Part shown: positions 36,700-46,500 of the stretch, piece by piece
Position numbering within the stretch: position 1 is the stretch's first letter
Layout: the number at the start of each line of letters is the position of its first letter
From: Adiantum capillus-veneris
Lineage: Eukaryota; Streptophyta; Polypodiopsida; Polypodiales; Pteridaceae
Direction of reading: 5' to 3'
DNA: 64,000 nucleotides
Assembly: GCA_014529385.2 (NCBI GenBank)
Contig: CM043942.1
Location: 26,910,469 to 26,974,468, forward strand
The notes under the pieces: generated by a model
What the model saw: only the letters and a program-made list of their open reading frames with translations
The model's database searches: none
What the model was told of the DNA's origin: nothing
Made by a program: the position numbers and the translations under genes

Positions 36700-37990
36700 A
36701 AGTGGAGTAACTGTCTTGTTACTTACTTATCGAGCTGAACATTTCCTGAGGATATGAGTAAACACCGTCAAATAGCAATTGAAACTGAAGCAAGAGACTA
36801 TGCTCTTATTGGAAACCAATTGTATTGGAGAGGTAAGGATCAACATTTGCATCTTTGTGCCAATGAAGACGAATACATTCCGATTATAGAACAAGCACAT
36901 GCTGGATTAGCTGGAGGTCACTTTTCTAGTGAGACCACCACAAGAGCAATCTTAATGGCAGGCATATGGTGGCCAACACTTTTTGCAAATGCCAAAGAAT
37001 ATGTTTGAAAGTGTGATGCTTGTTAACAAGCAAAAATGCCAACACGACTAGATAGCATGCCCTTAAGACCAATGATGGGAGCTAGACCTTTTGCAAACTG
37101 GGAAATAGACTTTGTTGGGCCAATACAACCACCTGCTTATAGAACCCAAGCTCAATATATCATTGTAGCTACAGACTATTTGACTAAGTGGACTAAGGCA
37201 AAAGCGACTCAAAAGAATGATGCCAGAACCACTGCCGCATTCTTATATGAGTATGTATTCACAAGATATGGACGTACTGCCAATAGAAATTTTCAGTGAT
37301 AGGGGAAATCATTTCCTTAATGAGGTAATCGAGTATCTGCTTAATGAATTTATGGTCATCCATAATAAATCAGCTCTCTATCAACCACAAGCAAACGGAA
37401 AAGCTGAGCATACGAATAAGATTTTAGCGCGGTATTGACTAAAGTGGTTAGTTCAGGAAGAACAGACTAGGAAATGAATCTCCATGCTGCTCTATGGGCT
37501 TATCGAGTTTCATTCAAAACAACTTTAAATGATACACCCTTTAACCTTGTTTATGGTCGTGATGCCATACTGCCAATAGAATTTCTATTGCCGACATTAA
37601 GGGTAGCTAAGGATCTTGAGTGGATTGGACATGAATTGTCCGAAAGACTTGAAGATTTAGAGAAGCTAGATGAGCAAAGGGTAATTGTTGTAGCTTACAT
37701 CATTGCACAAAAGCAAAAAAAAAAAAAAGTTTTTTGATTCCCATCTAATTACAAAAATCTTCAAAAAGGGGACTTAGTTTTAGTCTATTCCCTTAAGCAA
37801 CACATTCCCAAGTTTAAGAAAAAGGAAAATGGACCGTTTATCATTGAAGATGTGTCTCCAAGTGGAGCAGTTAAGTTGTCCACCCTAGATGGTGAACCAA
37901 TGGCTATTTGGATCAGTGGATGTCGTTTAAAGAAGTACAATTTGCCGCTAACCAATGAATTGCTAGAAAGAATGCATGCAGCCAAGCAAA
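36700..37990 (+). pseudogene. Gypsy-B integrase
   Basis: Second H2C2 module: YALIGNQLYWRGKDQHLHLC, EQAHAGLAGGHFSSETTTR, AGIWWPTL and KCDAC (stops inside the CxxC). Catalytic core: FANWEIDFVGPI (first Asp, 37089-37120), YIIVATDYLTKW, IEIFSDRGNHFL (second Asp, ~37285), QPQANGKAEHTNK (Glu, ~37385-37420). C-terminal part: HAALWAYRVSFKTTLNDTPF and FNLVYGRDAILPIEF, then a KLDEQRVIVVAY helix, KKGDLVLVY-like sequence and GAVKLSTLDGEP. Stops at 37007, 37298 and 37436 and an A-run slip at 37719 disrupt it. It would insert the cDNA into the genome. Confidence 0.85.
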
Positions 37991-37999
37991 GAAAGATAA

Positions 38000-38590
38000 A
38001 ACGATAGCATGTTATTAATGAAGTCCGAGAGGAAGCTCGGCTTCGGGTACTCAAAAGGAAAGTTGCTCTCAAGAATCAACAAATACCTATTTCCATCAAC
38101 CCACTGTAAATAGATGATCGACAATTGGAATTGTAGAAAGATACAGTGTCAACAGATGATGAATGGCTAGATGGAATGGACCTTCGCATCAACCAACTCA
38201 ACAACCATAGCAAAAATGCATTGGTCGATACAGGAGCTAGAGTAAACGCCGTGAGTTATTCCACGTACAAAAAAGCAACAAGTCAGTCTTTGACAACATG
38301 AATAGCGACTATCAAAGGATGCAGCAAGAACCCAATACCAACATTGGGAGTACTTGAATGTGATAGTACATGGATGTTCATGTCCTCACCAGTTTGTATG
38401 CTTACCAAATGAACACATGAATGAGACAATGATACTTGGAATCTCATGGATGCGGACATACAAGGCAGTACTAGATTGGGATACGAATCAGCTCAAACTA
38501 TCACCTAAAAGGCAGACAACTCATTGTTCCAATTGCACCAAGCAAGGAGGAATGGAAAGGCTATTACCAGCAAAGAAAACCACGAAGTAA
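38000..38590 (+). pseudogene. Second retropepsin-like domain of Gypsy-B, downstream of integrase
   Basis: NALVDTGARVNAVSYSTYK (DTG active-site loop, 38214-38270) followed, across a stop and a frame change, by IPTLGVLE, VIVHGCSCPHQFVCLP (38357-38405) and ETMILGISWMRTYKAVLDW (38421-38478) with QLKL. The D(T/S)G loop plus ILG..W(M/L)..Y.A.LDW is the full N- and C-terminal signature of a retropepsin. The canonical protease is present separately at 33491, so this element had two. Gypsy-A keeps the same arrangement. Whether it was a protease, a processing factor or an inactive scaffold is unknown. Confidence 0.72.
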
Positions 38591-38619
38591 TCAACCTTCT
38601 CCATCCTATCAACAAATGC

Positions 38620-38967
38620 TACAAGTAGCATGCAAGGAGTCTGGAAAATTTGGGTACCAAGGCACAACTTAAGGACAAGCCGATTCAAATCTGGGTGCCT
38701 AAAACATCATCGACAATGCCAAAGACGGTTCCAATGATCAAAACACAGAGACGAGCATCTCCAAGAAAGGAACCTAGCACGAAATGGGTTTGGAAGAAAA
38801 AAGACCACTTATCTTCTCCATCAACTCGAAAACCAATCAAGCAAGGGAGAGTTAAGTCTCAGAAATCTCAACCACATCATTCTAACCAAGACAAACCAAG
38901 ATATCAACGACGGGTAAAAGCTCGACAACAGTCATTGTTGATACCAACAAGTCAGGAAGTGTGCTAA
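38620..38967 (+). pseudogene. Basic Trp/Lys-rich ORF after protease 2
   Basis: Open 105-codon frame with repeated IQIWVPK / STKWVWKKK motifs and many Lys, Arg, Ser and Pro. No domain recognised. It probably is the C-terminal tail of the second-protease polyprotein and suggests nucleic-acid binding. The start is not an obvious ATG context. Confidence 0.45.
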
Positions 38968-41427
38968 AGCATCCTGATGGCACAATCAAGGAAAGAGCAC
39001 ACAAGCTACAAGATTTGCTCTTTGGAAGACATCATCAGAAAGCCTCAACATTAGAAACCCTTGAGTTAATTACTCAAGACCCAACTCTTGCGCAACATAT
39101 TGGTTTGAACTGCATTGATCTTCAAACATGGTAGAGCCAACCAAGGCTATGCATAGACATGATTGTTCAACCCATGCACATAGTCATCCCGGAGTACGCC
39201 ATCTAGGAGGGGTGGAAGAGTACTAAGTAATTAAGGGCAATGTTTGAAGAGGGAGGAAAAAGTTTGAAGTTAACTTGTTATTTTTTTCAAAATTACCTAA
39301 TAATGCCCTTATAATTCATCAACAGGGGAAATTTAACTGATGATATCGCCCTGACGAGTGTAAATAGTATATATACTATCAGAAAATCATAAAAAAATAG
39401 TCCTTTTTGGTTCTTTTTCATCACTTTTCTTGCTATTGAGACTTAAAAATAGAGAAATTCAACAAAAAACAATAAAGTAGTGTTTTTCAATGGATTTTAT
39501 TAATTATTGGATTTTCACTTTGCTTTTTAGCACATTTTGTTATTTTCATTGATTTTTTCAATAAACATGTCAAAAATTAATAATAAATAGCAAATGAGCT
39601 TAGATGGAAAAACTGAAAACACGATGGTGATTAGAAACACAAGGTGGACAAGCACAAAAAATTTCAATCAAATCGGCAGATGGAAGCGGGAAGCCTAAAT
39701 TAGGCGGCCAGACCTACTTTTGCAGAGTTCTTGAAGAATGAGCTACAGGGGTCGGATTGGGGAAATTTTTGAGTCTAACATAGATTTCACGGCCTAGTAG
39801 GACTAGCATGGAATCCGGGGAAAAATGGTTAGGGAAATCCGAGTATAGATATCCAAGGTAGGCTAGAATCACCTCATTTCCACTTGTTGCCTTTGGAGAG
39901 AGAGCTTTCGACCCTCTTCGCGTGTATTTTTCGGAGTCCACAGTCACTTGTTTTCAGCGCCATCTCACACGAGACATGAGGGATAAGTTCTATACTTATC
40001 AATGATCCATTTTGTACGGCCGGTAGCTAGTCTAAACCCCTGAAAAAAAAACCTAGAATCTGAGCAGTGCACGAAGACCTACGATCAAAAAACGACCATA
40101 GCGGCCTGTCAGCTCAACCAAATCGAATGAGATTTCAAATGTAGCATGCCCCAGCATAATAGAACACTTTTATATCAACAGTTGACCATTCAACAAGGGT
40201 CCAGGGGGTTCCAAGTAGAAAAGCTAGGTTTTTGACAGATGCCAGAATTGGATACTGACTCCACAGATAGCTTACATATGAGGTCTATCAAAATGTATAT
40301 GATTGGTTTCATAAAATCAATCAAGCCAAGTCCTCGAAAAGCAAAAAACGGCTCGAAGTATACAAAGCGTCAAATTCGACATACGAGGTCAAATTGACTC
40401 CAAATGGGCCAAAATTGGATGAGTTGCTTCACGACTATGTTGCGGACAAGTCCATAGCCTCAAAAGTGACTAACCAGCTCTACAGGCCATGTAGTCACAA
40501 AAATAAGAGATTTCAGAGTCAACAAAGCACGAAGTGATGCCGGCAAGACCAAAGTTTACCAAATTCAATTTAGGACTTGTTTTAGGTGTATAGAATATGT
40601 TTAGGTCAAAATTTCCAAGTTTTGCAAGAAAATATTGACTGCTGTAAATAATCGCGATTATTTACTTTTGTAATATTTTGGCTTGAAAATTGTATCATCA
40701 CCTCACCTATCCTTTGTACACACCTATTACATGCCAAATTTCAAGTATGAGCCAAAATGATCAACTATAACATGAGAAATTGCCAAAAAACGCAAAGAAG
40801 TCCTTGCAAGCCAATTTCTGAGTTATGAGCCACATTTTTTGATCCAAATCACCTCATACCACATACACAGGGTCTACACCATGCCTAGAACCAAGTTGCA
40901 CCAAAAAATATTCATTTTGATAAAAAATTAATAATCGCGATTATTTACTTTTTGGCCAAGATGGGGGAAATTTGTAACTTTGTCATCATGGGACCAAAGT
41001 ACATGATGTTCTAAGCCCACTAACCAAGTTTGAACAAATTAGGAGCTCAAAATCTCAAAATTCCTTCACATCTACTGTTTAAGAGACCTAAAGTCTAAAT
41101 CTAGCACCATTTTCACCGTGTGCACCCAAATGAGCCCATATTTCACTCAGAGTATCTATTTGGTCTATACTTCAAGCCTATAATGCCAAATTTGCAAAAA
41201 GTTGAAAAAATTACTCAGCTGTAAATAATCGCGATTATTTACTTTTGTTGCAATTTTTTGTTTTGACTTCATTTTGATCTTTACATCTTTTTATGCATCT
41301 CTACATGTTCAAAAATTGATTTGAAGCAAATTGGACTCAATTTGTCAGCATTTCAGACTGAAGGACATTTCAGAGAAAAATCTGCCAAATTTGCTAACTT
41401 TGACACTCTATTCACTTAATAGGAGCC
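38968..41427. other. Gypsy-B untranslated region between pol and auxiliary ORF
   Basis: About 2.4 kb, AT-rich, no supported coding sequence. It includes the GAGTACGCC..CTAGGAG landmark (~39190) shared with Gypsy-A and three clean periodic palindromes (40644-41242), the last ending 185 bp before the ATG of the auxiliary ORF. Confidence 0.6.
40644..41242. repeat. Periodic palindromes, distal set (three copies)
   Basis: 40644-40665 and 41221-41242 are identical 22-bp perfect palindromes (core TAAATAATCGCGATTATTTA flanked by G and C). 40927-40948 has the same right half and an altered left end (ATTAATAATCG). Centres are spaced about 283 and 294 bp. All three are followed by TTTT. The intervening sequence does not align well between units. 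Confidence 0.92.
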
Positions 41428-42954
41428 ATGCAAGCTGCAGAGAAATCTAAGAAAAAGCTCTCGCAAAAGGAGAAGCTACAAGAGCTACCACCATAGCTAG
41501 ACCCTAGTTCAGTCAAAACTGCCAAAGCTACCTATCTAGCAAGAGAACAGTTGGAGGAGAACAACACCAAAGTATTCACAGGTAGATTCAAAAGCGAAGA
41601 TGGACATCAGGTAGAACTGTAACTTGTACCAAAAGAAGTATATGATGTAGCAGCAAAGCCCGAGACCAAAGAAGACAACCGAAGGCTGGGACTTAGAGAT
41701 TTTTATGAACAAGAGCCATGTGGAGTGGATTTCCGAAAAGCTTACGAGCTCTTAATGTCCACGATCAAAGAAGATGGAACTGCCCAAATCTCTGATGAGC
41801 AAGGAAACAAAGTTGAAGTGGTGATTACAAAAGAGATAGTGGCAGAAGCTCTTAAACTACCAACAAAAGGAATGACAATGAGGGTAAAAGATAGAAAGAG
41901 GGCAGGAACCTTCACCAAGAAAACCGCCGCTGTGGCATTTGCTGACCTCATCCAAAAATAGGTGGAAGAGCCTGCAAGATTATACCACCAACACTTCCAC
42001 TTCCTCGCCAAGAGACCGCCAAGGTATACGACACCCAATCATGCGGTTGCCACAACATTTACACAAGTTCTCAAATCAACAACTAGGCAACCAATTGACC
42101 ATGCACAGTACGTGTTGTCCACACTGAAAGGGACAAAGAAAGAGGAAAAAATAACATATCTGGGAGCACCAGAGGTTCTAACCAAAATTGCCTACCATTC
42201 TATCAACATGGCCGGCAACTTGCTGCCTACCCCAGATCAGAACACTTGGATCGTGTCAGCACAACCTTCCCCTCGAGCCACAAGATCTACTAAGAGAACA
42301 TACAAGTCCGATGAAGAATCTGCTGAGAGCTCGCCAGAACGGCATTGCAGTGAAAGCTCAAATAATGAGGAAAAAAGAGTCCGAAGGGAGGAGATGAAAG
42401 GAAAAGCCGTGGTAGCACATCAGGAGGAGCCGCAACAAAAACAAGCCAGGTTTGAAAGAGAAAAGCACTCCTACGAATGCAACCGCCAAGCACAAGGCAA
42501 GGACCCGGCAAAGTGGGTACCAATTGAATTGAAAGGACCAAGAACAAAGCACCATGCCAGGAAACAGGCTGAAGATCCCACAGAGTTACTGGAAAAAATG
42601 TATCAGTGTGCAGAAGATTTGAACCTGAAAGAAGCCCAAGAAGCGGAATGGAAAGATAAAGAGGCGGCGGAGCAGCAAAAACAAGCAGAGGAAGCAACTG
42701 CACAAGGAGAAGCACAACATGAACAAGGTGATATGTCTCCTTGACCTTCTTCACCTGTTTCAGAAGAGCATGATCACCCCATGCCAAGCCCACCACCATC
42801 ACCAGCAGATAAATCCACAAAAACTGAGCCCACAAAGGAAACACAGCCTGAACAAAGAGAAGCAGCTAAATCCACACAACAGGCAGCTACTACACAAGAG
42901 CAACACAAAGAGCAAGAACCAAAGCTAGAAAGGGCAGCGAGTCCTGCACAAGAG
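41428..42954 (+). pseudogene. Auxiliary ORF of Gypsy-B, part 1 (before Copia-D)
   Basis: Conceptual frame from ATG 41428 with stops at 41494, 41621, 41959 and 42742 but no frameshift seen, so it is nearly intact. Segments: basic start (AEKSKKKLSQKEKLQE), LVPKEVYDVAAK, VVITKEIVAEALKLPTK, KRAGTFTKKTAAVAFADL, NHAVATTFTQVLKSTTR, GAPEVLTKIAYHSI, an acidic/basic middle (DEESAESS...RREEMKGKAVVAHQ) and a Gln/Glu-rich tail. Copy E has Gln where this copy has the stop at 41959 (KQVED against K-stop-VEE), showing a CAG-to-TAG change. Product unknown; three copies in the window show it is a family component. Copia-D inserts after ~42954. Confidence 0.7.
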
Positions 42955-43181
42955 TGTTACCATATACATGTGGTAGTGATGTGTGTGAACACACTAGGAC
43001 CGCCGGGGCATTTTTTCCCTCTTTAGGAGGTTTTTTCCCCCGTGCATTGTATATACGCCCATCACTCTAGGGCTATCTATCTTTCCATTGCACACTAAGT
43101 AACACACGCTCTATTGTGTGCCTTGAGCTTCCTTCATCTTCTCCAAGCTGTGTGTGTTTCTCTGCAACCCTAATTCCAACA
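42955..43181 (+). repeat. 5' LTR of Copia-D
   Basis: Begins TGTTACCATATACATGTGG and ends TTCCAACA. TATATA at 43050-43055 is the likely promoter box. It differs from the 3' LTR at four sites (ACG/ACT, GCTTCC/GATTCC, CATC/CGTC, CTGC/CTAC). Confidence 0.95.
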
Positions 43182-43183
43182 AT

Positions 43184-43195
43184 TGGTATTAGAGC
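43184..43195 (+). other. Primer binding site of Copia-D
   Basis: TGGTATTAGAGC, two bases after the LTR; complementary to the 3' end of initiator tRNA-Met with one mismatch. Confidence 0.9.
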
Positions 43196-43543
43196 AGGTC
43201 ACGTCCTCCCGGGCTTAGTCGCCAGCTGCTCCAGCACACGCCTGCTCACTTTCTCCGATTTCAGTGAGCTTTGGCGAGCGTTCGCAGGTCGACAAATATT
43301 TTGGGAGAACTCAAAGAGCTCGGTCTGCTCAGAATTTTGATTTGGGCTCATTTCGGCCTCCGTTTCCACTACGGGCAGTACTGCACAGGCTATTTTGTCA
43401 TTTTGTGCAGATTTTTTGTCAGTGCCGTTTTCTGCATAACAGGTGCCTTATAGTCTTCTACGGTTTGTGCTATATAGCACAAGTTGTTCCCGCTCCATTT
43501 CTCCTATTTTCGGGCAGTTTTCACATCAGGTGCAGCATTTACC

Positions 43544-46500
43544 ATGGCTGACAACAACAACACAGATGTGTTCAAGATGTTTGCTGCTGAGGACAGGTTG
43601 GATGGGGACAACTACCCTATGTGGGCTTATATGATGCAACATGTTCTTGTGTCAAAAGGTGTCTGGAACATTGTGCAGGGCATTGATGTACGTCCTGGTT
43701 CTGAAGATGTAGGCGATGTTGAGGATGTTGCAGGTCTTGCTGCAAGGATTGCAGCTGTTAGAGTTGTTTTGCCTACGGCAGAACAAGCTCGTTGGGATGT
43801 TAAGGATGCGCAGGCTCATGCATTGATTGCGTTGTCTGTGAAGCGCACCATTATTCCTCACATCCGTTCAGCAAAATCTGCAAAACAGGCTTGGGATATT
43901 CTAGCAGGTCTTTATGCAAGCCGCAATGAAGCTAAAATTGCTTTGCTGCGTAAAGAGCTAGAGTCGAAGATTATGCATGAGGAAGATGATATGGACACTT
44001 TCCTTGCTAGTGTCAAGGATATCAATGAGCAACTCATTTCTGCAGGTGAAGTCATTTCGGACAGTTCCCTTGTGCAGACTGTTCTTGATGCCTTACCAGA
44101 TTCCTACCAGACTTTTGCTAGTACTTGGAGACTGATGACCCAAGGAAATCCTGAAGTTGTCAAGTTTGATGCATTATGCACATTGCTGTTGCAAGAGTCA
44201 CTTTCTAGAAAAAACAGGACTAGGCAGCGTGCAGTTGAACAGGCTTTTATTGCTTCTCAAAGAAAGGGTGGTAACAGTAATGCAGCCACTTCTTATGGTT
44301 CTGCTGCGAGTGGCAAAAATTCTGTTCCTAATGCTTCTGCTGGCAGCACTTCGTCTGGCAATTCTGGTGATAAGGGCAAAAAGAAGATGCGTTGCCATTA
44401 TTGTAAAGCCAATGATCACTTGATCAAGTCGTGTCCTAAGTTGAAGGCCAAAGAGGCTAAGAAGAAAGAGGGTGGTTCCACTGCAAATGCTGGTTCCACT
44501 ACAAATGTAGCCATTGTTGAGTCTTCTGTGAAAGGAGATTGTGATGCTGATGTTGATGCAGAATGGGCTTTTAGCGCAGAGTGCACTTACAATCCTGCTG
44601 TCCATGATGTATGCTTGTCAGTTGCTGCAGATTCACATGTGTGGTATTTCGACAGTGGTGCTACAAAGCATATTACCTCACATCGTGAATTGTTTACCTC
44701 TCTCGAGTCTGTCCCTCATGGGAATTCAGTCACTTGTGCCAACAACGCCTCTTATCCAGTTCAGGGAGTTGGAAAGATTGTGCTCACTGCTGCTAATGGC
44801 AGTTCCTTCACACTTGTTGATGCACTTTATGTACCTGGGATCAAGAAGAATCTCTTGTCTGTATCCGCACTTGCTAGACTTGGACTTGTAGTCAAATTTG
44901 TGGATGACAGATGTACAGTTCATGATCTCAGTTTTGGTGATGAAATTGTTGCATCTGGGCTTTTGTGCTGTGGGCTGTATAAGCTCACTTTGTATGACAA
45001 GTGTGGACAAAATTTTGCAAATGCTGTTGCAGATTCAAGGGCTATTTCAGATGCAAAACTTTGGCATGCACGTTTTGGTCATCTGAATTTTGCCAGTTTG
45101 CTGCGTTTGCAGAAATCTGATATGGTTGCTTCTTTGCCGCCTCTTGAAGCACCTGTCAAACATGTTTGTGAAGGCTGTATTCTGGGTAAAATGCAGCGTT
45201 CTAAGTTTCCAAAGGATGGTTCAGTTAGGGCCACATGCAGGTTGCAGCTTGTGCATAGTGATGTTTGTGGGCCCATGCAAACTCCGTCCTTGGGCAATTA
45301 CCTGTACTTCGTGACTTTCATTGATGATTACTCCAGGCATGCATGGGTATTTCCGCTTAAAGCGAAGTCCGAAGTTTTTATGTGCTTCAAACAATTTTTG
45401 GCTATGGCTGAAAATGTCTCAAAATGTACTATGGGCACCCTCCGTTCCGATCGAGGGGGGGAGTATATGTCTCATGAATTTAATGCATTTCTGGCTAGTC
45501 GTGGGATAAAACACCAATGTACAGTGCCTTATACACCTCAGCAAAATGGTGTTGCTGAGAGGAAAAACAGGTCACTAACGGAAATGGCACGATGTATGGT
45601 CAAAAGTCAAGCTTTACCGCATTCTTTTTGGCTTGAGGCCATCATGTGTGCCACTTATGTACTTAACAGGTGTCCTACGAAAGCTTTGCAGTCTATTACT
45701 CCATATGAAGCATGGCATGATAGAAAACCTTCTATTGAGCACATGCGTGTTTTTGGCTGTTTGGCATATGCTTTGGTGCCACAAGTGCAGCGCAGAAAAT
45801 TGGATGATAAGGCTGTCAAATGTATTTTTGTTGGTTATAGTACTGAAAGCAAAGGTTACAGGTTGTATCATTCGCAAACAAAACGTATTCTGGTTTCACG
45901 GGATGTAGTGTTTGTGGAAGACTCTGTTCAGCCCTTGCTGTCATGTACTAGAGACAGTACTGTAAGCTCACAAGACATTTATGACACTTTGTTGCCTCTT
46001 TTCAGTGGTGGAAATACGAATGTAAGTTCCAATGAGGCAAATGTACAGCCTATGGGGGTTTCTGAAAATGTTTTAGAACAGCCTATTACTGATGCAAATG
46101 TACATGATGTACTTGATGAGGAAAGGGCTGAAAATGAGCAGGCTAGAGGTATGCCAAAATGGCTGGTGCACACTTTGCGTGACAGTAAATTGGATGCACC
46201 TTTATCTAGTCGTACTCGTTCAGGCTCTTGCCATGCATCTTATGCATCAGATTGTTATGCTTTGGCTGTGTCTAGTTTACATGATGTTGAGGAGCCTCTG
46301 TCTTTTGATGAAGCACAGAATTCAGAAAATTGGATTGCTGCCATGAAATCAGAATATGATGCACTTATAGAGAATGACACATGGACTTTATGTGATTTGC
46401 CTCCTGGCAAAAAGGCCATTGGTACGAAGTGGGTTTACAAGTTGAAACGCAAGCCGGATGGTGAGATCGATCGCCATAAGGCTCGACTTGTTGCAAAGGG

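Noticed and set aside
30086-41242. Periodic palindromes as a CRISPR-like array or satellite
   Set aside because: Spacing is ~290 bp, the element is a plant retrotransposon, there are no spacers of defined length, and the intervening DNA is not a clear tandem satellite.
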